Below, piece after piece: positions 44,001 to 56,268 of a stretch of DNA of 64,000 bases. This DNA comes from Takakia lepidozioides. Lineage: Eukaryota; Streptophyta; Takakiopsida; Takakiales; Takakiaceae. The position numbers were made by a program, and so were the translations under genes. The first letter of the stretch is position 1. The number at the start of each line of letters is the position of its first letter. The notes beneath the pieces are model-generated. The model searched no databases. It saw nothing but the letters and a program-made list of their open reading frames with translations, and was not told where the DNA came from. Where the stretch lies: contig CM060732.1 in NCBI GenBank assembly GCA_030704615.1, forward strand, positions 74,505,053-74,569,052, read 5' to 3'.

Positions 44001-46632
44001 CTCATCAAGAAATAGTAAGGAGGGGTCGACCAAAATTTCGTGACCAATGCATACACGCTTTCGTTCACCTCCTGAAACACCTCGCATAAAAGGTCCCCCG
44101 ATGATCGTATCCCGACACCTATGTCACCATTCACACAATCCTCGAATCGTCATGAATCTACACAAACAGTGGCCTGACACATGACATGCAACGACAGTGT
44201 ACCTACACTATTTAAAGCTCTCACACACTCTGTCACATATGTTTCTAACCACACCATTTTTGTGATGCAATATATCTTGTTGAAAGCAGGCCCATCCACA
44301 GTGAAAGTTTAGATGCACCAAGGCTTGCAATTCGTGATACAGTCTTTTGTGCAGTTGCTGCAAGACTCAATCAAGCCAGATGCGATTTAAATGGAGGATA
44401 TTGGTAAAGGTGCTGTGCTCAGTCAAGTGCATCACAGAGGGTTCTGAATGTCATACATACCTTTCAAGTCCAAGTTCGAGAAGAATATCTTCAGCTCGCT
44501 GTATCTTTTGTGCACGAGTGAGTGAGTTGGGTAAGCGGAGTATTGCAGCATACATAAGTGTCTCTCTGACTGTTAAATTTGGAAACAAAACATCATCCTG
44601 TGTGACAAACCCCATTCTGACCCAGTAGGACACGATTAGCCATCAAAGCCATCTTAGCTATCAATTCTCAGGTGCACTTAACCTATTTGACAACGGAATT
44701 TGGACACTCAAGTGCTTCTAATACTGAAAATTCCAGTCCTGAATGCAAAAAAGACCAAGTTCTCAAGGCGTCTAGAGCCTTCCCTACATGTGCACTACAA
44801 TATGTAATTTCAGCAACCAAACAGTACTAACAACAATTGGTGACTGCTGCCAGGACTGAGTTCTGGGGTAAATAGACCAGATTGACAAATTGACCAAGGC
44901 CCCACAAGCATCCTTGTGCCAGGCCTTGACAAAAGTGTTCTTTTCGACATCATGCCCTACAAGACAGTCAAGACCAAGTGACTACAAGACCTCAGCTCGT
45001 GGAATGCATTCATGCCCTTGACATTTCAGATTCTAGGTATTGGTACGCTAGACGAATCATAAATATACTTCAATGGGCAATAGAGCTGCAATAAATCATT
45101 GCACAGGATGTAAGAGGACACCTTCTTTTGAGAGACTTATGGTAGTTCAGATCATTGTAGGTGATACTGCCGGACAGACTATGCCGCGCCCTACCACCAA
45201 GCAAATTGAGAAGAGTGGTTTTTCCACTTCCTGACGGTCCCATCATTGCAAGGACTTCTCCAGGCATTACTACCCCTGTTATTCCATGCAGTATTTCTTT
45301 CTCCGAGGCAGGCTGTCTGTTGAACTTCAGTGGCCTCTTGGGATTCCAATCAGTCTGTGATTGCAATGTCACTTTACATACCACATCGACGAACTGTCGA
45401 TCCAATCATCCACGTGTTTCAGTTAGCAGCTAGAAATAAAGACCCTCCACACTACAATTTCAAATGTGACTCATACATGATGTGGACTTCATACAAGCCT
45501 AACAGGAGGCTAGGTGCTGACTGCAACTAATCTTGGAAACCCACGGTCAGCACCTCGTATAAGTTGTCCAAAGTGGATTGGTCATCATTCTGAATACTTT
45601 TGATCGCAAGACGTTTTCAAGAGCTCTAACACCTCTCAAGAAGGCAATTTAAGATTTGCATGAGGGAGCAAGCTTCCGCCCAATTGAGCACAGCAGCGTT
45701 CATGTAGCACTAAAATTCTAGGAGTCGATGACGTTGAGCCTGACACCTTCAGAGCTAGAGATCACATATGGAAGTGTACAAGTTGATATTGAGGTCTAAT
45801 ACCGAGGATCAAAACTTGAACTATACTTTCCTGTTGTACCTATTATCAGCACATGCGCTAACACGCACTCACACAAAAAAACGTACCTTCAGCACAATAG
45901 GCAAAGGCGGCTTGCGATTGGAACGCTCAATGGACTTGTTGTTTTCGATGTCCACAGGATGTTCATATTTCTGAGCTGCATACCGCGCCCTTGCGTCCTC
46001 CACTGAAAAATCACGCGTTTGTGTGAGAGTTCTATCCGGGATTGTCGTCTTCGTTTCATAGCTAAGACCTGGACCGCTTTACGTTGGAATGCTCGACTCT
46101 TGTTGTCTGAGTACAACCTTAGCCACAAAACAATTTGTTATCCTGTCACACTTCAACGTCCCTCCACATTTGCACTATCTTTAAAGGGAAGATCCCTCGT
46201 TCACCTGGGTAGCCCCTCAATCAAGAGCGTTCTACGACATCACAAAACGAGCCGGGCCCCATGGGAAATCCCATCCAATGCGAGAGTTTGAGTGCATGAA
46301 AAATGTTAAGGCACACATAGTTCAACAGGCTTACCATCAGACATAATGCCCGTGTTGGCTGGAACTTGAACAGGCCCAGCTATTGAAAAAGAGAGCCCGC
46401 GGTGGCTAGCTGCACTTGAATCCCTGCTCAAGAATGAATCACGGCCACCATCTGCCTCCAACTCCTCGCCAGTTTCATATTTTCCGCTGCGCCTTCGGCC
46501 TGACACGCTACGATACGAACTGCGTCTGGGTGGTGTAGAACCGCCTCCTGATCCTCCGCTATGGCGGGGTGGGTCTAATTCACCATTAGACTTTCTTGCG
46601 CCTACATCACCATTGGACGTGTCTAAACCCAT
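41044..46632 (-). CDS. ABCG (WBC-type) half-size ABC transporter, 10 exons, 755 aa
   Basis: Exons on the minus strand: 46632-46335, 46002-45887, 45393-45122, 44616-44461, 44118-43935, 43441-43142, 42797-42513, 42107-41823, 41572-41465 and 41307-41044. All introns are GT-AG and the phases join to 2268 coding bases ending at a stop. A Ser/Arg/Gly-rich N-terminal tail (~100 aa) precedes the ATPase domain: Walker [12 protein letters not shown] (~190), Q-loop VTQDD, signature VSGGERKR (~295), Walker B LLFLDEP (D319/E320), H-loop TTIHQPSSR (H352). A linker leads to about six membrane segments (~510-740), including [16 protein letters not shown] and LTGGYFIQ, plus a loop with two cysteines (YDCSSATGC). 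Half transporters of this type dimerise and export lipids, hormones or other hydrophobic substrates. Length and layout resemble the plant ABCG21/22/27-like group, but the substrate cannot be read from sequence. The start ATG at 46632 is the first in frame. Confidence 0.93.
43590..43800 (-). mobile_element. SINE-like insertion in ABCG intron 5
   Basis: Read on the minus strand, an A-box-like CCACCAGTGG is followed about 45 bp later by a B-box-like GGATTCAAATTC, then a body ending GGGGCCTGATTTGTGAGCAG plus TCGCTACC. The same 3' end recurs at 47925-47975. I read no clear target-site duplication. Confidence 0.4.
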
Positions 46633-47920
46633 TCTCCCCCCTTCCGAAATTCACCTGCTCCACAAGCAATTGTTTAGATTCTACCATGCACTAACTTACG
46701 TCATATGTGGCTGTAGCTTCTAGCAGGTGAAAATATGTTTTAAGAGCCACTCCACATGTGATGTGTTAAAAGCAGAATGGCCGTGGGGTGACCTTCGCGG
46801 CACAAGCAGTTTGATTTTGTACGTAGTCGCTCGCTGAGTTCCGCAGATCTTACAACTCGTCGTTCAGTGCCTACACGAGCCACAAGGAAGGCGCCCAAAT
46901 TTGTACGCCATCCAGTTCCAATGGCACAAACTTCCCCATCTTGCTGCTTATACAAATTGGTTGTCCACCCTTGTTGAATCTCGTTACTGAAGTATCTCAC
47001 AAACCTTCTGATCCCCAAGCTTTCCGAACCCGCCGCGCTGTCGCTACCGCTGGCAGCTCCCTTGTCACCACAACACTACTGGCTAGCTAGCTAGACATAT
47101 GCCGGAACAATACCTACAGCTGTGTGCATGTCGCGTAACCGACATGGAAATGTAAACTCGTCACAGTCTGGCTTTCGATACCATAGCGAGCCACCACAAA
47201 AGGGCCACAAAAGCACCATATAGCAGACGACGATGAGAAACATGACCACGATCGCATTACCTGCAAAATTCCCGACCGCACCGCCTCCACCACACCACAG
47301 ACGGGCTCAGCTATCCTGCGATCAAAATCCGACTGCGCGTTACAAATTTCCTCCACCAACACCACCACCACTCCACACCGCACCACCTGCTCACCCTCCT
47401 CACAAATCTATCAACTACTCTCAGCCCCTTGTCTGCTGCAGTCCCAGCTGAACACCACTACAACTTGACCGTCTCCGCAGGCAACTGATCTATAATAATA
47501 CAAGCGAGGGCGCGCAGTAGAAAGCAGAGCGTAGCTACACTACCTAGTGCCCCGCCAAACCCTTCACCCCAAGTCTCTGAGCGACCGAAAGTTCGTGCGC
47601 AGGTGATCGGCCCAGGGCGGCGGCCGGGCTCACTGGCGGCGGGCCCGACGGCTTCGCATGCCAGAAAGGTAGCAGCCTGCCCGGTTCCCAGATTTTCGAA
47701 TCCTGCCCGAAAACATTTGGACACATGCGATGAAAAACATTCTGTGGCCCTGGCTGGGCAAAAGTGGAAGTTCTTTGGTACATATTCCTAAAAAGCGTTG
47801 GATGTGTGGAATGGAAAGAGCTGCCCTAATGTGGTCTGACTATTTGCACTACGAAAAGAACAACATTATTCAGTTTCCAGCAATTCCTTATCTGAAAGGG
47901 GGTTAATTTTTCCCCCTCCT
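46633..47920. promoter_or_regulatory. Upstream region of the ABCG gene
   Basis: About 1.3 kb rich in GC and CpG, especially 47560-47660, compared with the surrounding DNA. It should contain the promoter and 5' untranslated part of the minus-strand ABCG gene. Short minus-strand frames (46740-47018, 47114-47386) have no family match. I cannot fix a TATA box or start site. Confidence 0.35.
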
Positions 47921-47924
47921 CAAG

Positions 47925-47975
47925 GGCCTGAATTGTGAGCAGTCGCTCCCAGGTTTCCTTTTCTCAAAAATAAAA
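47925..47975 (+). mobile_element. 3' end of the second SINE-like family
   Basis: AGGGCCTGAATTGTGAGCAG plus TCGCTCCC matches the end of the intron-5 element at 43600-43640, in the opposite orientation. Only the 3' part is recognisable. Confidence 0.4.
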
Positions 47976-48122
47976 ATCGTATCCATTTGAATTGCAGTGT
48001 TGGCCTTTGTTTTGGAAAGGGGACAAAGGGGCTTGGATTGATAAAGGCCTTTGTACATCCTGTGTTGTGGACATGACTGTGATCTACAAAGTATCCCGGT
48101 TCGATCAACCAATTGTCGGAAT

Positions 48123-48178
48123 GCTCCGGAACTAGCATGGGAAGCTCCGGAACTAGCATGGGAAGTTCCGGAACTAGA
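48123..48178. repeat. 21-bp tandem repeat, 2.7 copies
   Basis: Units of gctccggaactagcatggga+a at 48123, 48144 and (partial) 48165. Almost identical, so recent. Confidence 0.9.
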
Positions 48179-48218
48179 GTGTGCGGCACGTTGTGTTCGT
48201 GCCAATCTTTGAAACGGA

Positions 48219-48316
48219 ACTCACACTAAAAGTGCAAATAAGAACTGTAGACCAAAGGAAGTGTGGCACTCACACTAAAAGTGCAAATAAGAACTGTAGA
48301 CCAAAGGAAGTGTGGC
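48219..48316. repeat. Perfect 49-bp tandem duplication
   Basis: 48219-48267 and 48268-48316 are identical, each starting actcacactaaaagtgc and ending ggaagtgtggc. No differences are seen, so this is a very recent duplication or an assembly effect. Confidence 0.95.
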
Positions 48317-48544
48317 AGACACTCAACTCCGCTCTACATTGTAAGTATGCTACAATCAACATTTAGACTAGTGGTAAGGGCATACACCGCGTCACTAGTG
48401 GTTTTGGGAAGAAGTTTTAAGGGAATAATCCCGCCCTATCTATTCTGGAGCCATGTCTACAAAATGTTGACTTTACACAAATAGTTGTGCTAACAATGGT
48501 TCACAGCTGGATCGGTCCGGAGGGGAAATGCTCACTACATAAAC

Positions 48545-48660
48545 CCCTCTCATAAAAGTAAAAAGTATGACCCCTCCCCAAGGGAACGTAACTTATGGTG
48601 TCACTTCACCACAAGGGCTATTGCCTTCCAGCTGAAAGGTGGACACCTAACCCCTCTCAT
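48545..48660 (-). mobile_element. Truncated copy of the tRNA-derived SINE (body only)
   Basis: The reverse complement reads GGTGTCCACCTTTCAGCTGG, AAGGCAATAGCCC, GTGAAGTGAC and CATAAGTTACG, matching the body of the SINEs at 58, 60 and 61 kb. The tRNA-like head is absent or displaced; a possible head remnant lies at 48361-48395. Confidence 0.5.
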
Positions 48661-49240
48661 GCGTCACTAACTTGGATATCTTCTTTCGGTCCACTATATG
48701 TACATGTGGCACAAGCAATTCTTGAGGCATAAAGGCATAAAAGTACTTATATGAACATTCAGCGCTGCGTCAACGATTTGTCACCCTTCAATCTGAGATG
48801 TTGGGCGTCTGGTCCGGAAATCAAATGTTCCAGGTGTGGATCAATCCTATCAGAAATATAAAAAGTGATCAACTTTCACAGTAAGATTTCAGTGTTTTTT
48901 TTTTCTGGGCAAAGATAGCCAGATTATGACATGGGAAATGGGTCAGCTGCTTGTACAAGGGAATTATGGGGAGGTAAAAACCCAAATGAACTGGCCAAAA
49001 AGTGCCAGTAGTTGGATACCAGGAGCCGATTTTGCCTCATGCACCCATTAAAGCATGCCACCTGTTATGTAATCACTTTACTAACCCTTCCACATGGCTA
49101 TTCTCACGACATGGGCGCTGGGTAGAATTCCCATGTGGCCCTCAGGCGATTTTGGAAAAATGGGAAGAAAAAAAACACTGGTTGGATTGAGTTAGGCTTA
49201 AAGAACATATACCTAGATTGGACCGCACGGTAAGGTTGAT

Positions 49241-49311
49241 GGACAGAAAACATATATAACTGAATCTAGATGCAAGGGACAGAAACCATATATAACTGAA
49301 TCTAGATGCAA
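49241..49311. repeat. 35-bp tandem duplication
   Basis: 'gacagaaa(a/c)catatataac' plus 'tgaatctagatgcaa' occurs twice in tandem with one or two differences. Confidence 0.85.
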
Positions 49312-50117
49312 CTTCCGGTATCATCATCTCTCCCTCTCAAGCTAGACGAAGATATGAAACTCAACTCTAGTATTTCCTTGTATTGTATCCAACAAATGGT
49401 CCAATTGTTGGGAATAAGCACTAAACTTTGACAATGCAAGATTTCATATAAGGTACCAAAAAGCGCGGTTGAACTTGCCTTTTTGAAAGAATTTAGAGTA
49501 GACCATAGGGTAATTTGAAAGAGATCGGAAAATGGGTTTTGGTTTTTAGTGAACCACCCAAAAAGTCTAGAAAAATACTAATGAACGAACATATACACCC
49601 ATAACAAGACAAAAACATAAAATATTTTGCAAATATTCATCAAACTACATAGTCCCCACGTCCCCACCACAAGTGATGAATAGGCATATTACAAACTCCA
49701 AATTAGGTCAAAGCTCAAAAGACATTTTCATGCACTGAGGTCAAAGGTGAGCCTATTCTAGAAGGAATGAATCATTAATGGGGTGGCAGAGTAGGGTTCT
49801 GTAACTGGAGGAAGGCACAACCGAAAGTTCTTGTCTGGGTTGTGGGCCCACATGTCGCAGAGTTGTGAATGTCAGAGAGGGAGGAGACTGGCAGGTTGGG
49901 GCCACTGCCTTCCAAAGGGATCAACACATGTGTTAATATAAGAGGGAGATAGAAGCACTTTTTGCCTCCCTTTGCCCACTCATACATGGGCTCTGCCACA
50001 GGGACCACCAAAAGTCCAAACGTCCAAACTTGGGATATGGATAATGGAAGCATCACTATACCACATAACGTGAAACACAACACCCCAAAATTAGGGGGCT
50101 GGGCCACCCCAACCCAA

Positions 50118-50142
50118 CTCTGTCTCTCTCTCTCTCTCTCCC
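50118..50142. repeat. (CT)n microsatellite
   Basis: About ten CT units with one G interruption at the left end. Confidence 0.9.
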
Positions 50143-53100
50143 TGTTTGCTACCCAAGTTAGTCTTAACCACTTACAGTTAGCCACTACACAATAGCCTCA
50201 GCTAACTGTCCAAACTAATTGTCATGCCCCCACTGCAGTTGAAACATTGCAGTCTAACAATGGAGAGTGGCAAGGAAGACAAGACGAGCATCAGTAGGTA
50301 AAAGGTCCTCTTCATTCAGACCTGTCTAGTTCAGTTACCCAGCTGCACACCCAATCCTAATAGTTAGCTTAAATGTGCCTAACTACATATTGGGTCTGTA
50401 ACTGCAGGTAATCCCAAATCTTGGAAGCTAAATTTTTCCCAAGGGAAAAAGTGGAGATAAAATAAAGACAAATAGATAAATAAAGATGAAGGTAAGAAAA
50501 TAGAGAGTCCACGATCTGGGAGTGGGATATGACTTTGGGTGTTTTTTATGGAAAAGATGCAATGTGCAACTTTTCATCCACAGCATAACTTATGTGGATG
50601 AAGTAGGATGAAAGACATCCCTAAATCTAAAATGTAGAAGCTGTCGAGATATGCATCGTCAATATAAGGCGGAAAGAGTTGATTGCTGCACCTGATGTGG
50701 CAACAAAATTCACAAAATGATAAAATCTAAGTCGGCCAATGGTTAAAACTAGCTTTTGTTTCGTTTCCGTGACATTGCACATGTTGACCAGAGGAATTAG
50801 AGTTCCATTCGGAATCTGAAAGACCCGTGGGAGGCCATGTGACACTTAGAGGGAAATTGGTCATTTTATGCCCCTCCCCCATCCTGCACACATCCAAAGC
50901 AACTCCCTAGTGTCTTCAAATATGGGTCTCAAAACTTTTTTTTTTTTTTTTTGTGAACAACACCTTGTAGGTGCCACATACCTGAATGCGGAGGGCATCC
51001 TCATATGAAAAATCCAAAACATTGGAGATGCGGAACCTGGAGAAAATTCTTACCCTCTTTTTAATAATAGGCCAAATCAACGATGGAATCTTAGCAAGAA
51101 TTTGTGAGAATGTTGACGTAGTAGATAGGGATGTGCTTAGGAAACTCACTCTTGGACACAGGTGTAACGCTTTTAGCCACTTATGAAGCTCTGTTTAAGA
51201 ATAGTAATCACTGAGATTGCTAAAACAAAACTTAGCTAAAGAGAATATTTGATCAACTCTGGGTTAGGGTATTTCCACCATCAATTTTTATGCCCACTTA
51301 TAGACATTTCATGGTTATTCTTTCCATGGCCCCTTTAATATGACATCAAGTGGGGGAAAACAAAAAATCAATCAAATTCGAAAGGTTTACTTGGTGAAAC
51401 TCATTACATTCACCAAATCTGTGTCAATAAAGTTTGAGACTATTACTACTATTTTGATACCAAGATCTGCTCAGGTGAGTAGAAGTCTTTACACAGTTTT
51501 GTTGGGAATTTGATTTCTTTTTTATCTACCTATTCAAAAAGAATGGAACGGAGGCCCTTATTCATCAATAAGAGGACATAGGAAAAATAACCCATGTCTA
51601 AGGTGCCTTCTTTGTTTTGTCAAAATTCCACATATAGGCTTTGAAATGCAGGGCAACCAGGTAAAGGTAATTCAACCCAACTGGGAACTTCTTAATGAAT
51701 CCCTGAAGCGGCACTCTATCCCAAGTCACTCAGATAAAACTGCAAACATGAACTGGGAAGAAGGGAAAGATAGGACAAAACACAAATGGCAAACAAGTGG
51801 GTGATGCCACATGACAACAAAGTTGTAAGTGAGACATCTCATTTGACTCTATTAACAGTGCTTCTGTTTTGTACGGTATTCTAGTGAACGCACTGTTCTG
51901 TGGGTCCACAGCCCACAGCTGGTTGGTTCAACGATTGTGCGCATATAAAAGTGTGAGGAGGAAGGTGAGACACCCAGGAGAAACGTTGATCACATGCAGA
52001 TGGCCTGATGGGTTCTGCATGTCTGTGCGTGCTTCCCAAAGCATCAGGCAATCGACGAACCACTCTTGGGTGTGTAGGTTTAGTTTAGATTTTACATAAA
52101 AAAAGGTGATCATGTTGTTCTGAAGTTATGCGGAGTAGGTAGCTTAATCCGGGCACTGGGTCTAAGGAATTTTGATCGATCGTGCAGCTCATTCATAATG
52201 AGCCGCTTTGTACCCTGCAGATATTTTCAGCACAATTACGGTGGGAAGAGGTGGTTGAGGAGGGGGTTGAGGAGTTGCTGAGTGCTGATCAGCATTCGCG
52301 GCAACTGGTGATAGGTCAACGGATGTTACTCGCACGCTGACTACGAGATCTTCTCCGCAAATTGGTTGATAGGTCGCTGAAATGGCCAAACACGCTGCCT
52401 ATTGTTTTGGTTCCGTGAAATCTTACACGTACCCTCCTAGCATTGCTGATGTTCGGATTCCCCTTCAGCTTGATACACATGTGCATCATGCAACCCAAAT
52501 ATCTCGCGTTTGACCCAGATCGAAAACTTATCGTGGACGCCAAGCCTCAGGAGTAACTCACTGTGGTAGGACCTACATTTGCTTGAATTGGCCGAAGTTG
52601 GGAAACCAAGTCGGTGCACCCAGTACTCATCGAGGGTTTTCCAACGGTACCAAAATCGTTGCCTCTATCCTTTGCTCTTTGTCTTTGTCACACGATCTGA
52701 TCTTCACTTGATCGCTAAGTATGTACTGTAGCACCCTTGTCATTTGTACTTAGTCGGCCCCAAACCAGTGCTCTCGGCCTACGACCCAAAGCTCAACCAC
52801 TCCTAAACTCATCCGAAAAACGCTGCCCACACAGAACGAGCCCAGAATTCAGAGAACAGGAGTGATAACAAGGTGGTATTGGAGTCCAGCGGCCGGATTA
52901 TTCTCTACTAAATTCTTGACCGCATGCCAAGTGCTAAACAAGGCCGCAGCAGGCATCATTGAATTGATGACCCAATATTCCTTTCAAAATCCAAACCGTC
53001 CATCTTGCTTTGAGCTGAAATGGCGGGTCTGTCAACGCTCATCCAAGCCCGCCATTTGCCGCACTTTTTCCAACATATGGCTACTCTGATAATACATCAA

Positions 53101-53820
53101 TTGAAAGAACCCAAGTTCTACAAAACTTGATTCTTAACCTTCAGTCAGACCAGAAGCCCTAACGGATTTGTTGGCTCTGTCCCTTACGGGCAGAGACATT
53201 GCATCATGTTGAAGTCACTGGAGAAAATCTTGTCAACTGACCTTAGGATCTAGTAAAAACTATTTAGAACACTGACCACACCTCACTTTGGCTCCAATCG
53301 ACAGAGCTTTCACTGTTTGTGGCTTGTTTAAATTGCCTGGATTGCCTGTCTTCCGTCAAAATTGCATAGCAAGTTTCACAGAATATGGTAACTTCTGACC
53401 ATACAACCCCCACATCTCCCTCTCTCCAGAGACACTCTTCATGCAGTCATGTGGCAGAAATCAAGGAAAATATTTTCAGGAATCAGTGCGATTCCACTTT
53501 TATCAGCTAGCAACAAATGTTGAAGATGTGAGCCCATCAGTGTGGTTGAGGAGGGAGCCTTTTAAGACATAACTAAGAGGATGGACTGACTGTCACAACG
53601 TGCACTTCACAACCAGCAGCACAACTCTCTGTAGTACCCTAGAAGAGCCTATGGAAAAAACAAGGAACATTATGATGAAATATGAAAAGGCTATGGCTGT
53701 ATAATGAAGCCCTCCATGGGAGCTTGCTGAAGAATCTACATCGGTAGTTCCCAATTCATAAACATGAAAGTAAGCTCTTAAGTAGGAATAGCTGTCGAGT
53801 CCATCTCTAAACAAGTCCTA

Positions 53821-55689
53821 CGATTATGCACTTGAATGGTGATTTTGGCTCCTCTGAACTCATACTAGATAGTGCTAGAGACAGGCGTATCACTTGGTTC
53901 TGTACAACCCCTTCCATCATTTGCAGGGTCTTTGAATCCATACCATACTGCAACATTCAAGTTCGTGATGAGCAGCCAGTAGGGCACGCAAATTCGTGTT
54001 GGTCAGAAGAGCCCTCCAAAGGGCACCATGTCTGCAATGCCTTCAGCCAGAAACCATTCTCTGCCACTACTGACATTGTCATGCTTGATTGTGTGCGGTA
54101 ATGAGAGTACCAACCAGTAGTACAATACTGTTGAAGACCACCAGAATACAATGGCATGTGCCCAAACTGAGATGTGTCTGTAATTTTGAGACCTTTTGAG
54201 ACTGGACATGACAAAATGATACAATATACTTAACATACACATCTCATGAGCATGGTCAGATGCCAACAGATCGAAGCCAACAGGTCTGACCATGAATCTG
54301 CACAGCTATAGAGCCCACAACTGAAAGAAGGAAATCCCTATTTGAAAACACCCCTAGTTACGAGCTGACCAACCCCAATATCACCTCTACCTGCAGGGAT
54401 GTTCAGAGAATTGAGGTTTGTACCAGCACTGGGAAAGGCCTCCATTAATGATAAAAGTGACGTGGTAGTGTTGACAAAAATAGCGAAATATGTCTGTCTC
54501 AAAGTTGAGCTTCTCTAATCCTATCATCCTGGCACAGATACACACATATAAGCTAGGGTGCACCACCCAAGTACCAGAAAAACTGATCATCCTTGGAATA
54601 CTTCTCAATGTTTTCACATTGTTAAGGGCCATTGGTAGCTGGAAGTGGAAGTCTGCATAAAATCATGGAATGTTAGGTTACTATTAAGATATGCAACGCC
54701 AATAACCTTGACAACTACAATTCCTCCCATTGAAGGATGGTCTCAGCATAAAACTTCCAAAACAATTCTGTTATCTCCCACAATGTGAGCATGTTTGCAA
54801 GATGAGGTCTTTTCTGTCACATGTGGGGCTATCCAAACACATACAAGCTCGATAGTAATTTCAGAATACAACCACAACCAGAGCATTGATTTCAAAGCTG
54901 AACTACTATCATTTGATACCCCAACTCCATTAATGGACACTAGAGAGAGTGAGAGGAGAAAGATGTGATGAAAGAAGCTGAGTTATGCTAAGGTTATCAC
55001 GTATGATGTCCCAAACTGTCGTCCTGATGTGTAAGACAAAGTGACAAAAGATTACAGTCATCCCAACACAGAACTCGCTGGTAGTAGGGAATATTGTTAC
55101 TGTTGAATATAGGCAAGCTTGTGATTGTCAAGCTCCGGGCCCAACTAACGCTGGAAAATCATCTTCAGGCTCAATGAAATCACTGAAAAGTCACTCCTGG
55201 AGTTTGTCTCGGTGCAACTCATTAAGCCTCTACACAAGCATCCACAAGCTGCTATGCAGAACATATGGAAAGAGCCAATTTACTAATGCAGCTGGTAAGC
55301 CTTTGGCGAAGGTGGAGTCCCCACACTGCTCTCGTCAAACCTGGGGATGGGGTAGGGACTAGGAGACTAAGGAACAAGAATGAGTACATCTGCTTTAGTT
55401 ACCAAGTCACTCCAGATGGTTCCAAAGAGCTTGCAAGCCAGATGCCATAATCCCTCAGCTGCAGGTCCAACCATAGTCTTAAAGCCCAGTTGAAGGGAGG
55501 CAAGTTGAACGGGTTTCCAAGCTTACTATGCTTGGGTTAACCTCCAATACTTCCCACCCCACTTTAACGGTAGTCTACCAACATGGAGCAACAAGGAACA
55601 TTGCATTGCTGAATTGAGTTCCCATTGTTCTTAATGGTTTCAAATCTCACTTTCACAGGATCTTTGCATTTGTTGCGTAAGTTGTAGAG
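53821..55689. other. Spacer without recognisable genes
   Basis: Short open frames on both strands without motifs. It could contain introns of the gene represented by the oxidoreductase-like exon at 55.7 kb, but I find no further exons of that family. Confidence 0.3.
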
Positions 55690-55850
55690 TGCTTTGGGTG
55701 AGTGAGTGCTTTGGGTGCCTCCATGATTGGGTCTAGGCGCAGTTCGTGTCCTGGCCGCCATGACTACCCGATGCTTCAAAGATAGCGCCCCCACTGTCAT
55801 GGGCTGTGGCAGATGGTCGTATGCCATTGGCCAACTTTGCTCTAGAAAAA
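55690..55850 (-). pseudogene. Old-yellow-enzyme / OPR-like exon fragment
   Basis: The minus-strand frame reads LPQPMTVGALSLKHRVVMAA then RTRTAPRPNHGG. The string P-M-x-[VL]-G-x-L-x-L-KHRVVMA-x-x-TR is the N-terminal signature of flavin oxidoreductases of the old yellow enzyme family (12-oxophytodienoate reductases in plants), where it lies by the FMN site. The usual APLTR or APMTR is AARTR here. I find no downstream exons (no HGANGYL-like motif), so this is a single exon or a pseudogene scrap. Confidence 0.5.
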
Positions 55851-56268
55851 GAAAATGAATGTTGAGCCCTGAACTGCTCTCACCAGTGTGCCCTGATCGC
55901 ACAGTTAATGAAAAGTTTAGTACTCAAGAGCAAAACAGATCATCTCTCGAGAGATTTCTACGACAATGAGATGGTACACTGACCACCACTGAAAACCCAG
56001 GACACTACAAAACTGAATTGGAGTCTTCAAGCATCATCCTCATGCATCAACATAATTGAGAAAAGCTCCCCCCAAACTAGAGTTAAGACCGCGACAATGG
56101 AATAAAATAGTGAAAAAAACAATCTGAAGCTGGTACGCACGCGACCAGCAATAGAATTTCACTGCAAAAGCCGCTTAAGGGTTTTTTCCCATCAAGCAAC
56201 GACAGCAAGAAGCTAGTGACCCAGAGATAAAATGTTATCACTTCCGGAGGACAAAAACAATCTCCAAG
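55851..56268. other. Short spacer
   Basis: No features recognised. Confidence 0.3.

Larger units (their letters stand above)
48661..53820. other. Gene-poor spacer with microsatellites
   Basis: No supported gene. Features seen: a 35-36-bp duplication at 49241-49311 ('catatataactgaatctag'), a CT microsatellite at 50118-50142, and a poly-T tract at 50936-50952. Minus-strand frames near 52316-52619 overlap in different phases and could be a decayed exon, but no family is recognised. Confidence 0.4.

Noticed and set aside
45889-46128. Open frame overlapping ABCG exon 2 in another phase
   Set aside because: The frame given by the splice sites encodes the conserved lead into the ATPase domain (PLPIVLK then FVDVVCKV); this one is a shadow.
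49775-50185. 136-codon minus-strand frame as a gene
   Set aside because: It spans a CT microsatellite (Arg-Glu run) and has no motif or codon evidence.
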